Under the pieces are notes generated by a model, which did not search any database, had not been told where the DNA came from, and saw only the letters and a list, made by a program, of their open reading frames with translations. From positions 12,196,001 through 12,260,000 of the forward strand of contig NW_026622874.1 in NCBI RefSeq assembly GCF_023065955.2: a stretch of DNA of 64,000 nt. The letters are read 5' to 3'. Origin of the DNA: Ursus arctos. Taxonomy: Eukaryota > Chordata > Mammalia > Carnivora > Ursidae. The position numbers and the translations under genes were made by a program. Of this stretch, positions 42,863 through 55,107 are shown in pieces (the first letter of the stretch is position 1; every line of letters begins with the position of its first letter).

Positions 42863-44630
42863 CTAATCAAAAGACTAATCAATCCAAGCAGAAGTCAATG
42901 AGTACAGAGAAATGAGCAGTGAGACTCCAGTTTCCGATGGAAAAAAGTGAAACTCCACCAATATCTAAACTTCAAACAATCCTTCATTAATCACTACTAC
43001 ATCCCAATGCGGGAGTATACGCTTTAGGCAAACCACCCAAAGATGGACTAGCTTTTCCTACAGCTTCTTTTCCTTACGTAGCATTAGGTCCTTCAGCGCT
43101 CAGCCATTTCTTCTTGGCTTGTGCAATGTTGCCTTCGCCTCTTGGGACGGTGTTCTTGCCTTTCCCTGTCCTCACTGGCTGCCATTGGAGCTCCTTACCT
43201 TGTTCCCTGATGCCTACAATTACAGCTTCATTCCTTTCACCTAAGACTATTTATTCTTATTAAAACAAAAGTAAATCTCCTTGGATATGATAAAAACAAA
43301 ACAAAACATTGTGCCCTAATGATAATTTATATCTCATCACAAAGGAATTTATTGAATAATCATCATCATCCCTTTTTTTTAGAAAGGGGGTGGGAGAAAG
43401 AGCCTTGGCGTGTTATGTGCCTGAAGTGAAGGATGGATAATGAAGAAGGAGAAAGGAGAATCAGGGTCCTTCAGGGAAAATATTTTCTTCTAAAATAGTA
43501 ATTCTCAAACAGAATCTCAACGGAGTACTGGGCAAAAGTGTTCAGCTCCTAAAATAGTGGCTCTGTTCTCATATTTCACTGGAAAATAAAAGAGTGAATA
43601 GAATGTCTTCTTTTTTAATTTGCTTTGAGCTCTTGCTCACTTGGAAAAACAGAAAGAACTTGTAAACAACCAGAAGTGCTGAGCATAATACCTTGCTTTT
43701 CTCTGCATAGTGTACTGCGGCTATACCTTCCCCTTGCTTTACATATAACAGTGACATATTTTCTGCTAGTAGAAAATGTTCATATACATTTGATAGAATG
43801 AAATAGATCAGTGTTCCATGATACTTGCTTTACATCGATAGAGCATCATGGCTTCTAGCTATAGCCCCGAACAAGTTGGGGATCACTACCCTACTTAAGA
43901 ATCTAACAACTGGCTGTGAATTGGAATTACATTCCCCTTTTCCACCATCAAAGAGGTGTTGCTAAGCCCTTAGCTAAGAATATTGCAAAACACAAGGCCA
44001 GGGACAGCTTGGCGCCTCATTATGCTAATGCAAACTTGCACCCAGGATTTTTCCATTAGCAGTAAGTTTGTGTCACCTAATAGATTGAGACTGCTCCAAA
44101 GCTTCATGTGGACACTGTCACTCACCATCCTGCTTTATGGGTATCTAATATAGAGACCAGCCTTTGCCTGTTGCCAGCTCTATCTCGCCTTTTTTCATTT
44201 GGGAAATTATTTTTTTCTAACAATGTCTCTAAGTTTGAATTTATTGCTATGAGTTGGGTATTTAGTAAAGATCTCTTTTTGTTGTTGTTGCCTTTGCTGA
44301 ATTCAAGAGCATTCTAATTCTGAATGTGCGGGCATTCTGAATAATTGCAGCTGCTATAAAAACATAAAATTTTCAAAAACAAAAATTAAAAATTCTTAAG
44401 CTTAATGGGTGTTGAACTTGATACATTCTTGGTCTGCTACTTAAGGATGAGGCTAGACTCATGGAATGGCCCAATTCTGAGACACCCACATACAGCAAAG
44501 AACAGGGAGGCTTGGGTCTTTGTAGTGTAAGGGCTGGAAAGTAAGTGCACCATCAGGAAGAGGGGAACACATTCCCACTTTGGTCTTGATGACACCCCTG
44601 GCTAAAAAGATAAGTCTAATCCTGCAGAAA
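42863..44630. other. Unique non-coding sequence
   Basis: No recognised transposon or exon. Confidence 0.45.
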
Positions 44631-44631
44631 A

Positions 44632-44855
44632 TCAACATAGTGGTTGCCTGGGGCTGGGCGGGCAGGAGATAGCTGGCAAGGAGCAAGAAGGAATTCTCTG
44701 GGGTGATAGAAATGTTCTATGTCTTCTTAGGGGGTGTTAGCTACACAGGTGTATGCATTTTTACAAACGCTTTGAGCTATGCATGTAATATCTGTGAATT
44801 TCACTCTATATAAATTATAGCTCATTAAAGTTGTTCATAATTTTTAAAAATGCAA
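44632..44855 (+). mobile_element. Ancient LINE-1 3' end
   Basis: 'tagtggttgcctggggctgg', 'ctctggggtgatagaaatgt', 'tgtgaatttcactctatata' and 'ttatagctcattaaagttg' are the sense L1M 3'UTR ending in an A-rich tail. Confidence 0.78.
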
Positions 44856-44876
44856 TCTCAATGGTCTCAGATAGTC

Positions 44877-45045
44877 TGCCAGTGAGAGTATAACTTGGAA
44901 CCAACGTTTGGAGAAGTATTTTCATGTGAGTATAAAGAACCTTGAAATACGCATACTTTTGACTCAGTAATTCCAATTTTAAAAGCTCATCCTAAAGCAA
45001 GAGTTGGGGGACAAATATTTTTCTGTAATTGTGGTCATAACAACA
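44877..45045 (+). mobile_element. Ancient LINE-1 ORF2 C-terminal fragment
   Basis: 'agtgagagtataacttggaa', 'cttttgactcagtaattcca' and 'aaaagctcatcctaaagcaa' match diverged sense ORF2 ('gtgggagtataaattggtac ... tttgacccagcaattcc'). Confidence 0.65.
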
Positions 45046-45059
45046 TTATATTTTCCCCC

Positions 45060-45230
45060 AATATTTTACTATAAAAATGTTAAACATATGACAAAAGTTG
45101 AAAAATATTTTTACAGGGAATACATTCATACCCAATACTCTGATCCACCATTAACATTTTACCTTTTTGCTTTATCTTGTATCTATCCCACTATCCTTTG
45201 AATTTGCAAATTATTTTGTGGAAATTTGAC
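45060..45230 (-). mobile_element. Ancient LINE-1 3'UTR fragment
   Basis: 'aaagttgaaaaatattttta', 'acattcatacccaatactct' and 'ccaccattaacattttacct' are the antisense of an L1M 3'UTR, the same type as at 55108. Confidence 0.55.
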
Positions 45231-46720
45231 ATTTTTTTTTTTTTACAATATTGAGTCCTAGCATCTAGGACTGAAAGAAAATATATCAAGAGGCTAACAA
45301 ATTATTTTTCTTCCTATGCAATGGGATTCCACAGTTTATAAATCTATTATGAGTGACCAAAATATTTTCTTAAGTGTATTCATGGAAGTAGAGTTGAATT
45401 TACCCAGAAGCAGATCAAGTAGCTATCTCTGTGTTATAATATAAAGAGATAAGGAAGACACCTACTTTGAGATACCCTCTCTGATCTGCCCTGGTTCCTC
45501 AAAGTTCCATTAGCTGGTAGTCATTCTTTTGAGTTAAGGCACTGAATCTAGAGTTAAAAATATGACTAATTCTTGGAGAATGAACACATCCAGCCACTAT
45601 TGTTGTCTACACATTATACATTCAAATGAGCCACTACTAAGGCAGAAGTTCCTGAGTTGTGCAGGCAAGCTTTGAACTAAGCAGACACAGGAAAGAAGGC
45701 AAAGCCTAGTGCTAGTGATTCTGAGTGGCTCCTGGGCAGTAAGAGTAAACCTGGCATTTGCGATAGGGAAACAAGGCATCCGAGTGTGTACAAATGCTGG
45801 GCACATTGTAGTGTGGAGCCATCCCTATATTCTGGAAGAGCCAGCTGCAAGAATGAGAACATAATATGTAGACTTGTAGCAAAAAGTTTGTGGATAGTCA
45901 GATAAAGCTTTGATTTCCTTTGTAATTATTAAAAATTCTGGGCTCCCCCAACATGCTAAATTATGGTTTGTGTTAGGTATTTGGAGGTACCCCGAGGCTG
46001 CAGTCCATCTGCTGTGTATTGTGTCGTTTTGATTTTCTATCAAAGGCCTGTGGGGACTTGGAATGGGCATCCTCAGGGGGCTCAGAGAGACTTTTTGCCA
46101 ATCAAATCAACTATATCTCTGGCTTAGTTATCTTGTTTTCAAAATCATAGTCACTGTTGTTCCAAAATTAATATTTTTGAATATTCGACACATCCCTGAG
46201 GGAGAGCACAGGGCCTCCCCACCTTTGTTTCCCCTGCAAAACAAGTCAAGATGAAGTCTTTGCTGATGAAACTCTTGGCTTCCTCTTCTTCAGCTGGGCT
46301 TCATCCCTGTGGCTTTCCCTCTTGGAAATCCCAAAATAGTCATGGAGGCTGGCCTCCAAGGCTAGAGTTGACCTGGCCTGTCTGGCTGTCTTCCAAAAGG
46401 AATTTTTATGAAAATATTACTTTGTTTTTTTCTCATCAGAGCCTTTTCTTTTGTTATTAGAGCCCATGCAAAGCTGTGCCCTTCCCCCTCTTTACCATTC
46501 TTTCACAATCCCAAATTCTTTCTTCTCTTACCCCATCAAGAATTCGCGCTTCCTTCTCTGGCCTAACAGCCTTTTCTGAGAGGCTGGAAGTAGAGAAGCA
46601 CGGTGTCTTGATCATGAACATGGAAAGGCATTTGGGGTAATGACACCCTGAAAAGAATTGTCCATCCATCCAGTAATTAATTCCCTCTTTGCTTCAGTGG
46701 GAAGTTGGCTACACTTTACT

Positions 46721-46765
<45 letters not shown>

Positions 46766-46947
46766 TACTGCTGTCAACAAAGGCTCTGGAGAGTAACAAG
46801 GAGTTCCCACTATCAGTACCTTAATAGTTCTGCCAAGTGAGACCTCAGTCCCACGTCCCCATCAGAATGCTGGGCCTGTGTTAACCAAGAGTAAGTGTTG
46901 GTTGCTTCCTACTGACATTGTCTGGGGGGTTTTTTGGCTGCATCCCC
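45231..46947. other. Unique non-coding sequence
   Basis: No recognised element apart from the (CA)n at 46724. Short opposing frames have no identity. Confidence 0.45.
46724..46761. repeat. (CA)n microsatellite, ~19 units
   Basis: Uninterrupted ca repeat. Confidence 0.95.
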
Positions 46948-46988
46948 TCTTAGACTGTGAGCTCCTTGAGAGCCAGCACTGTGCCTCA

Positions 46989-47000
46989 TGGTCCCAGGTC
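46989..47000. repeat. Target-site duplication, left
   Basis: 'tggtcccaggtc', identical to 47205-47216. Confidence 0.92.
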
Positions 47001-47204
47001 GTTTTTTTTTTTTTAAAGATTTTATTTTATTTATTCGACAGAGATAGAGACAGCCAGCGAGAGAGGGAACACAAGCAGGGGGAGTGGGAGAGAAAGAAGC
47101 AGGCTCACAGCGGAAGAGCCTGATGTGAGGCTCGATCCCGCAACGCCGGGATCACGCCCTGAGCTGAAGGCAGACGCTTAACCGCTGTGCCGCCCAGGCG
47201 CCCC
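47001..47204 (-). mobile_element. Can-SINE, young subfamily, in L2
   Basis: Minus-strand element: poly(A) at left, 'agacagccagcgagagaggg' body, and at the right 'ttaaccgctgtgccgcccag' (the 'cacagcggttaa' head of the young subfamily). Exact 12-bp target duplication. The B-box region reads 'gaggctcgatccc' in plus view. Confidence 0.96.
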
Positions 47205-47216
47205 TGGTCCCAGGTC
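47205..47216. repeat. Target-site duplication, right
   Basis: Exact partner of 46989-47000. Confidence 0.92.
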
Positions 47217-47547
47217 TTAATACAAAGTTTGACACATGGGAAGAGATCACCTGATATTGAATGAATGCATAAATTCAATTTATAGTTAAAAAAACCAAAC
47301 ACATGGCCCTTCTCCATGATTTACTAGTTAAGTATTATAAGAAAAACCACTTAGCTTTTCTGAACTTGCTTTTTTTGTATGAAAAAATGGAAATAGTATT
47401 ATAAATGCCTGTGGGAGTTACTTGAGGGGCAAATGGAATAGCGGTATGTGGAAATGATGTGTTAACTATAAGAGGGTAAGGGGGCCGACTACTCTCTTTC
47501 CTCCTGCTTCACTGTCATCCCAAGAAGGTGAGGATTCAAGACAAACA

Positions 47548-47695
47548 GGGTGTTCTAGTGTTGACCCCAGGGTGTACCAGTTGTGTGAGCTTAGGCATGT
47601 CATCTCTTTGAACCTCTGTTCCTTCTCTGAGGATTGAGGAGACTGTATTAGATAGACACAGAGCCTAATACACTGCTTGGCCCACTTTTAAGCTC
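47548..47695 (+). mobile_element. MIR SINE fragment
   Basis: 'cagttgtgtgagcttaggca', 'tgtcatctctttgaacctct' and 'agcctaatacactgcttggc' follow sense MIR order. Confidence 0.7.
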
Positions 47696-47734
47696 TTAGG
47701 AGGTGGTCACAGTGGGGAGTCAAAGTAATATTGT

Positions 47735-47955
47735 GACAGATAGGAACTTCGAAGTCAAGTAGACTTGAGGTCAAGGCTGTGCTCTGCCGCTGAAATGGCT
47801 GGGTAATTTTGGGCAAGTTACTTATATTTTTGAACCTCAGTCTCTATAGCTATTTCATATTAATATTAATACCAATTGCAGGGATTGTTGTGATGACTGC
47901 ATAGAACAAGGGACATGAGGTGCTGAGCACATGGTAGGCAGGAGAGTTTCCTGTT
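47735..47955 (+). mobile_element. MIR SINE
   Basis: 'aggtcaaggctgtgctctgc', 'gggtaattttgggcaagtta', 'gggattgttgtgatgactgc' and 'gctgagcacatggtaggcag' follow the sense MIR consensus order nearly to the end. A second sense MIR piece lies 40 bp upstream. Confidence 0.75.
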
Positions 47956-48764
47956 TTGCTTTCCTTCTCCCCAGTCAACAGGCTGCCATCCTCCCAGCCT
48001 TGACTTTTCCTGGCACAGTGCTCGAAACCCAAACACACAGGACAGAAGAAAAGAAAGACTGAGCCCCACTTCCCCCCAGGAGATATTCATAGGCCAGGCT
48101 CAGGTTTCCAGAAATGCCTTCCTTACTATCCCTAAGTCCTTATCTATATTTCACCTGATGCCAGCTACACTGTTCCCCTTTGAACCAAATCCCAACGTCT
48201 GAAATTATTAATGGTTCTACAATCTGACACACTATAATTGCCCTGCAGAGTCCAATTTCCTTGCAGCTATAAAAGTCAATAATCCCTTCCAGATCCTTGT
48301 CAGACCTTCCCAGGGTAGTGGCCCGGGTGCATAGGCAGGTGGCCAGGGTTTGATTTCTGCAGATGGGTTCAGGAGCTGCCATGGGAGCCAGGTCTGTTCC
48401 CTCTGCCCGGGCACCTTGCTCTCTGCCTGGGAAGCCTGTGCTCACTGATTTTAGTTTTAGTTACCCATTCCTGTGTACCTTGAGTGCACTTAAATGCAGC
48501 AATTGCCCAAATTGTCTGACTTAGCTTACTTCCAGCAGGTTGACCTAGCTCTAATTATTTAAACCATACCGCTTCACTTAAGTTATGACATTTCACGTAA
48601 CTCTTAATTCTGCCATTCTTTGCTTAACAAAAAAAAATAGTGGGATTTTTATCTAACTGGCTCTAGAATGTAAAGTTATGGAAATTCACAAAGAGAGAAG
48701 AGCCAAAATTCTGATTATGATGGTTTCATGTTAGTTCAGGGAGGGCTGTGTATGTCAATGAGTA
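47956..48764. other. Unique non-coding sequence
   Basis: Nothing recognised. Confidence 0.45.
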
Positions 48765-48765
48765 A

Positions 48766-48845
48766 TAATATTAAGAACAGTAACAATACTCATAACTACT
48801 ATTTATTGAGTGCATATTATGTGTACTACATGGTTTGAATGAAGC
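48766..48845 (-). mobile_element. MIR SINE fragment
   Basis: 'ctactatttattgagtgcat' and 'attatgtgtactacatggtt' match the antisense MIR 3' end. Confidence 0.55.
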
Positions 48846-49129
48846 CATATTAAAGTGGGTGGAAGGTATAGTACCCCTCCCCAAATTTTCCTATGTGCTT
48901 TATAGTTTAAAAATGGATTTCAGAAAGTCTGATAATTATACTCTTAGACTAGCATAGATCATTCAGCTGGAATGGGGACAATGAAAACAAGACAATTAAA
49001 CCTGAGTATTAAGAGGGCCAATGACAATTTTGAGGGTACTGTACCTGGCTCACAAACTTTTAATAGAAGTTTTCATTTTTAGCACAAAGGCTGACCCTTT
49101 ACAGCCATGCCAGCCGGTCATGTCACACT

Positions 49130-50372
49130 GTAGACCTCTTTATTATCAATAACTACAATTCTCTCTAATCTCCGTCACAAACACCCCATGCATTGATCCA
49201 CATTAAATTCCCATTCTTTCACAGTAGTACCCAAGTCAACCATCCTTTAATGTCACTGTCCCTTTAATTTATTGGTCCTGTGAACTTCTCCATATTCTCC
49301 CTCCTCTCCACTTTTCATAAGTGGCTTAATTTCTATGATCAATTGCTATGATGAGTCCCTTCCAGACACTCTCCAATCTCATGCCTTGCCTCTTACTTCA
49401 TTGAACTTGCTTGATAAAACCACAACCTTAGTTATATCCAGCCCTCTGCCTCCTTTTCACTAGCATCCATGAAGCTAAGTATGACTGGAGAAAGACAAAA
49501 CCACTGAGCTGTCATCTTTAAAATCACTGCCACCAACACAGGTGGATCCTTAATGTTGCCCAGTAGACATATTTTATTTCCCTGCTCCATTCTCCCTCCT
49601 GGTCTTCCAAATGATTGTCTTACACTCTCCTTTTTCTACTCCTACCACTTGACTAGAACCATTTCATCAAAGTCTCAAATGACCTCCAAGTTGCTGAAAC
49701 CAAGCATTACGTCTCAATTCTCATCTTATTTGATTTAGCAGCTGTGTGACACGCTTCTTTAATTGGCACCTGCACTTGCATCTACCTTCACAGCTATTCC
49801 TTCTCTGTGTCTTTCACTGTGTCATTCTCATCTCCCCATCCTCTAAATGCTGGAGTGCCCAGCCTTCAGTTGTTGGCTGAATTCTCTCTCCAAGTGAGCT
49901 CATCCTTTCTCCAGGCTTCAAATGCCATTTATATAATGGTGACACCCAAAATATTACCCCCCAGTGGCCAACCCTGGCCCCAGGTTTCATCATGGCCTGT
50001 TTCGATGATTTCGGTAACCTCATAACCCCTCTCCCTGCTTCTACCCTTGTGTCTCCTTAGGCTAAATTCTCACAGTAGTCAGAATGATCCTGTTAAATGT
50101 AAGTCAGATGATGTCAGTTCTGTGTTCAAAACCTTCCAGTGCTTTCCCATACCGTCCAAAGTAAAGTCCAAAGTCCATGCAATGGTCTATATGTCCAGTC
50201 TTCCTGCTCACCACACCACACACTCCATACCCACATCCAATCTCTGATCTTACCTACTACTTTTCTCAGGTGGAGATTTTGTCTGTTTTGTTCATTGCCA
50301 TATCCCAAATGTTTTGCACATAAACCATAATCAATTGATAGTTGTTGAATACATTAATCAATGAATCAGTAC
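49130..50372 (+). mobile_element. L2 LINE, ORF2 3' part and 3' end
   Basis: RT-region landmarks: 'ctagaaccatttcatcaaag', 'tctcatcttatttgatttag' (a decayed LLDLSAAFDTVDH-type site near 49720-49755), 'ctaaatgctggagtgcccag' and 'caaatgccatttatataatg'. After an internal gap near 50010 come 'cagaatgatcctgttaaatg', 'gtcagatgatgtcagttctg', 'agtaaagtccaaagtccatg' and the 3'UTR end 'gttgttgaatacattaatca'. About 1.2 kb, frames broken. Confidence 0.75.
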
Positions 50373-51522
50373 TCATTCCTAGTAGGCTAGGTAAAATGTA
50401 GGTTTAGGGATCTTTGGGGATACAGTGATGGGTGGCAGGATGGGCGGGGAGTTGTCTTCCTTTTTCCATCTCCACCTTCCCACCCACTTTCAAACACACA
50501 GCTAGTCAAGAAATCTGAGGGTTTTATAGACCTGGGGTAATTTTCTTCCCATTTATTCTGGCTAAGCCTCATCAATGTGCTATTGTAAGCCTGCCCCATA
50601 TTGTCTTTCTTCCTATAGAAGAGGAGAGAGCAGGTCTTGGGAGGTAAAAATGCAAATGCACTGTGGTGTGGCTGTTCTTGGGATATGAAGGTGCCATCAA
50701 AACTGTGATTATTTATTACTGTAGTATAGATCCAGGTATTAGCTATATTAGCTTATACTTAGACTCCTGGCAAGCAGTGGAAAGGGATATGTAGGGACCA
50801 ACCACATTGCTCCCTTTACAGAGAGGGAGCTCAACTAAGGCCAAGCTTAGCTTGGAAATCAAGATCAGGTGCCTTAGGTTGGGTTTGCCAAATGTTAATT
50901 GCACCACATGGTACTGACATCTATTCTGACCAGGTAACAACATACTTTTCTGCCAATAAGTATTTTATCTACTAAACCTTCAGCTCACACAGTTACCTAG
51001 TAAGTGGAAACTACATTTACCCCCCCCCTCAAGATTATCTACCTCCTTTTTAAAGGTCAAATTCACTTCCAATCTTTTCTGCTCACATGGCAGGCTGAGA
51101 TGGGTCAGTTTCCTAACCTGTAAGAAAGGAGAGATGCTAGCCCTTCAATGTCTATAAAGATGTTGTTTATAAAGAGTAGTCTTGGTGCACATGTGGAGGG
51201 ATCCAGTTTAGCCCTTCTACCTGTCTCTCTGTACCCTGTTTCTCAGTTGTCCATTGTAGAAAAGCAGTTAAAAAGATGACTTTTTTTTCTTTGTCAATGC
51301 CTACATTTTGAATGTGAATTATGGAAAAGCAAGGCTTTATTCATAAACCTAAGATTTGTAGACATTTCAGAGCCAGGGTTTTCAAGAAATGTGGAAAGAG
51401 AATGGTCTGTTGTCCACTGTTGTCCTTGGCTTGCTCTGCTTCGAATCTACTCCTAGGCTTTTTTCCCTGCTTACTCTTTTGCTTTCAGTTTCAGCTGTCT
51501 ATTGGATGGTGGTATCATGACA
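50373..51522. other. Unique non-coding sequence
   Basis: Nothing recognised. Contains a C9-10 run at about 51020. Confidence 0.45.
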
Positions 51523-51523
51523 G

Positions 51524-51745
51524 AATAATAATAATATTTGCTAGTATTTATTAAGCACTATGTGACATGCATGGTGCTTAGCACTAGATCATCTAATTTA
51601 ATCCTTACCCACAAGGTGGATGCTATTTTTACACCTATTTTACAAGAGAAATAGAGACTTTGAAGAATCAGGTAATGTGTCTAAGCTCAGGTACCTAGGA
51701 AATAAATGAGTCGTTAACACAGTAACCGGAGGGGCCACAATCAAG
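51524..51745 (-). mobile_element. MIR SINE
   Basis: 'ctagtatttattaagcacta', 'ctaatttaatccttacccac', 'acacctattttacaagagaa' and 'gtaatgtgtctaagctcagg' follow antisense MIR order through most of its length. Confidence 0.78.
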
Positions 51746-52632
51746 GCTGCCCCTGCTCTTCCTATTGCTGGTTAACAAAAAATAAAAGAGGAGAGGGTAG
51801 GAATAGTGGTGCTGGGAAAACAGGTTTGTTTTAAATGATTAAAAAGTCATGGGACAGATTTTGAAATCTGTTACAAGTGTCACTTGTGACAGCAACACTC
51901 GACACAGAAGGGAATTCCATGCCAATTCAGTTCGTGCCCCTGCTAGCAGGCTGCAGAACTGAACCAAAGTGGCCAATCCAGATCTCTGCTGACAAGGTAC
52001 TGGGGAAATAACCATTGTGTTCACTTCAGCATCAAGAAAAGGGAAGCCTGAAATGGTATTCCTGCAAATTGAATCCCAGCATAGGAGAAAGAAACCGCCC
52101 TCAAGCTACCAGATACTCAGCCTGATACTAACTCCCCCAGAACAGTGATGACTGTTTGCCCCCTCCAGTTCTCTTTTGGAAGGACTATTGTGCTATCCAT
52201 CACTCTACCTGCATTAACCCCTGGCTTTCATGACAAACATGTTTCCTAAAGTTGCCAGATTGTGACAGGTCACAGTTTGTATATGGTAAGGACAGAATAA
52301 TTTTTAAAAAAAGAAGGAAAGAAAGAATAACTCTCTGTTGCAAATAGCTCTAAGATACAAGGGAAATTGGTGTGAAGAGTACTAATGGAGCCCCTGGAAT
52401 AAGAAATAAGAATAAGAAGAAACATGAATGGTGGAAAGACCTCTACCTTTTCCTGTCCTTTCCCACATGACACCATTATAACTGCAAAATAGTAATCAGA
52501 TTTTGACTGTGGGGAGCAAAGGCACACTAGAAACTACCTGATCAAACTCTGAGGGAGAAGTAGAATTACCTTTCCAGTGACTTCCTCCTGCACTCAGTTG
52601 TGAACTCTTTGAGGCAGGGGTGGTTGGGTTAT
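51746..52632. other. Unique non-coding sequence
   Basis: Nothing recognised. Confidence 0.45.
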
Positions 52633-52634
52633 CT

Positions 52635-52806
52635 GATTCCCAGTGCCGTGAGCTTAGTTTCCTCATCTGTGAAATGGGATTAATGATATCCCAGAAGGTG
52701 GTGGTAGGAGGCTTCTTACAACTTCATATAACCTCATAAGGTGATAGTGTATACAAATTATGTATCCCTGTGCTTGGCACATAGTAAGATCCAGTATAAT
52801 TATGGA
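52635..52806 (+). mobile_element. MIR SINE fragment
   Basis: 'gcttagtttcctcatctgtg', 'aaatgggattaatgatatcc' and 'gtgcttggcacatagtaaga' are the sense MIR 3' half. Confidence 0.75.
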
Positions 52807-52807
52807 T

Positions 52808-52862
52808 GGCGATGATAATGAAAATGATGATGATGGTGGTGATGATGACGATGATGATGATG
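52808..52862. repeat. (GAT)n microsatellite
   Basis: Imperfect gat/gac/ggt units directly at the MIR 3' end, probably grown from its terminal repeat. Confidence 0.85.
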
Positions 52863-53011
52863 TTAAAGGAAAGATAGGGAAAAATCATTTTTAGGCAACT
52901 CTTTTGCTTCAAATTCTCTTGAAACACATGCTATAGAGAAGTGAGGACCACTGGATGGGAAATCAGGAGACTGCTTAACCAAATTTCCCTTACCAATGAC
53001 TTACATTCTCC

Positions 53012-53026
53012 AGATTTCCATTTTCT
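53012..53026. repeat. Target-site duplication, left
   Basis: 'agatttccattttct', identical to 53225-53239. Confidence 0.92.
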
Positions 53027-53224
53027 TTTTTTTTTTTTAAAGATTTTATTTATTTATGTGACAGAGAGACAGCCAGCGAGAGAGGGAACACAGCAGGGGG
53101 GAGTGGGAGAGGAAGAAGCAGGCTCCCAGCGGAGGAGCCCGATGTGGGACTCGATCCCATAACGCCAGGATCACGCCCTGAGCCGAAGGCAGACGCCTAA
53201 CGACTGTGCTACCCAGGCGCCCCA
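53027..53224 (-). mobile_element. Can-SINE, young subfamily
   Basis: Poly(A) at left (T-run and 'aaagattttatttatttatg'), 'agacagccagcgagagaggg' body, 'ggactcgatcccataacgcc' B-box region, and 'ctacccaggcgcccc' at the right (5') end. Exact 15-bp target duplication. Confidence 0.96.
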
Positions 53225-53239
53225 AGATTTCCATTTTCT
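53225..53239. repeat. Target-site duplication, right
   Basis: Exact partner of 53012-53026. Confidence 0.92.
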
Positions 53240-53875
53240 AACATGAAAATTGTTTAAAATACCCAAGATCATGTTTAGCTCTAAACTTCTCTAATACTTT
53301 ATTTGCAATAAATGACCACTTTCCCCTTAAACCTGGCCCCATTTAACTAGTAATTATTATTTGCACTCTTGAGTAGCAGATTTATACTAGATTGTCTTTG
53401 TAATATGAAGCTATTTATGAATTTCAGATTAGAAGAGAATGTCACAAGCGAACATTACCTTGTGCTAGTTTCCTAACATGGCTTGAATTGAAAAACACTA
53501 TTCTGGCTAAAACATCCAAAAGACACCCAGCCTTCTACTGAGCACAGTGTTTGGCGAGAACCAGTGAACATGCCTATCATACATATCACCAATGGAGTGG
53601 TGCTGTTTCTTGATACTCTGCTTTCATCTGGCCTCTGAGAGATACCACTGTACCCTAGGATCCATGCATAAAAAGAATCTGTCACCAATGGTTTTAAAAT
53701 CTGATGGGTATAAGGAGAATTGCAACAAAGAAAAGAAGTAGTTGAACAATAACTCACACATGAAAAAAAATAACTGTATAGTAATATAAATGCTAAAGAT
53801 GACCTGTTTCTAAATATCCACATTTCTATTTAAAATAGTTTCTCTCCCATATAGTTTTCATAAGTTAGATAAACA
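53240..53875. other. Unique non-coding sequence
   Basis: Nothing recognised. A 116-codon minus frame (53473-53823) has no known domain. Confidence 0.45.
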
Positions 53876-53877
53876 AT

Positions 53878-54960
53878 GGTTTATTTAGTTTCCACCATAT
53901 GCAAGGTTCTCTGCAAGACGCCGTGAGGGAGACAGAGATGAATCAAAGGTACTCTTTTCAAGGAACTGCCAATTGATGAGGAACCATGCGTTAACACATG
54001 ACTAATAATAACATTGGAAAGTAAAGGCCCAGCTTGCTCAGAGAACATCAAATGAAGTACCGCACATGTCCGGAGGTGAAAGACATTCTTCCCATTAGGA
54101 AACATCAGGGGGCACTTTGTAAGACATTCCAATCAGGTCTAAATGGGAGAGAAGGAGCCTCGGAATGGGATCAGGGAAACACTGTTTTCATATGTTTGGA
54201 AAGCGGGATTGAGAGATTATAGAAATCCTGGGAAATGGAGCTACAATGCCTAGTTTAGGCCACATTGCGACCTTGAAAGCTTGGCCAAGGAGCTTGAACT
54301 TGACTCTCCAAGCAACAAGAAGCCACTAGAAGTGTTTGAGCTGAACGGTTACATTAGTTTACTTGGGCTTTCTTAGGAAAAGAAATGTCAGGAGAAAAAA
54401 AAAAAAAAAGAAATGTCAGGAGAGAGGAAACGAGGAGAAGTAGGAAGCCAAGACCTGTTAGGAGGCTGCTTTCAACAGACTTGTTATGGGAAAGTAACAA
54501 TAACAAACTAGGGTAGAAACATAAGGCGTGGAACTGGGGGATGGGCACCTGAGAGACTTAGGGGGTTTGCTTGCTCACCAGCTGGGCAGCCTGAGTGGCG
54601 TGAGGGGGCCAGGGGGCCTGGGAGGGTGACGGTGATGTAACTCAAGCAAAATACAATTACAGAGATTTAGAGGTCCAAGCATGAGAGTCCAGGGACACCC
54701 AGAATGAAGCCAGCAGAAGACAGTTCAGAATGAACGGCTGATGTTCTTGAGTGAAGATAGCGCTGAAAGTAGATGTGCTAGTTGTTACAGTCAATGTTCT
54801 ATTGAAAACCAGAGGCTGAATGGAATTGTCAAGGGAGAGATCACAGAGAGGGGAAAGAGCAGCTCCTCTATTTAGGGAGGAGGAGGAGAGCAATGTAGAG
54901 GTAAAAAGGGGAACACAAAAGCAAGGAGCCCCAGAGAGAGAGAAATAAATAGCAGCGCAG
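53878..54960 (-). mobile_element. L2 LINE, antisense 3' part
   Basis: 'ccaccatatgcaaggttctc' and 'caaggaactgccaattgatg' are the antisense L2 3' end. Further right, 'caaggagcttgaacttgact', 'aagaagccactagaagtgtt' and 'gttacattagttt' (54250-54358), then 'tagaggtccaagcatgagag' and 'agagatcacagagagggga' (54670-54860), are antisense ORF2. Decayed and interrupted by a poly(A) insertion at 54382-54423. Confidence 0.55.
54382..54423 (+). mobile_element. Poly(A)-only insertion with target duplication
   Basis: The 14-mer 'gaaatgtcaggaga' occurs at 54382-54395 and again at 54410-54423, separated only by an A-run (54395-54409). This is what an extremely 5'-truncated retrotransposition event would leave. 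A simple local duplication around an A-run is the alternative. Confidence 0.6.
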
Positions 54961-55107
54961 ACTGGTTCAAAGGGTTGAGGATTGGTTCTAACAACCAGAA
55001 CATCTTGTGTGGCTTTCATGGGAGGATTTTCTTTAGACTGACACAACAAGGAAGACTTCAGTTTAGTCAGTGAAGGATTACTGTATCCAGCTGCTCTCAT
55101 TTGCTTT

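Larger units (their letters stand above)
46948..47275 (+). mobile_element. L2 LINE 3' end, split by a SINE
   Basis: 'gactgtgagctccttgagag' and 'cagcactgtgcctcatggtc' lead into the SINE target site, then 'aagtttgacacatgggaaga' and 'attgaatgaatgcataaat' resume after 47216. Classic L2 3'UTR order. Confidence 0.75.
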
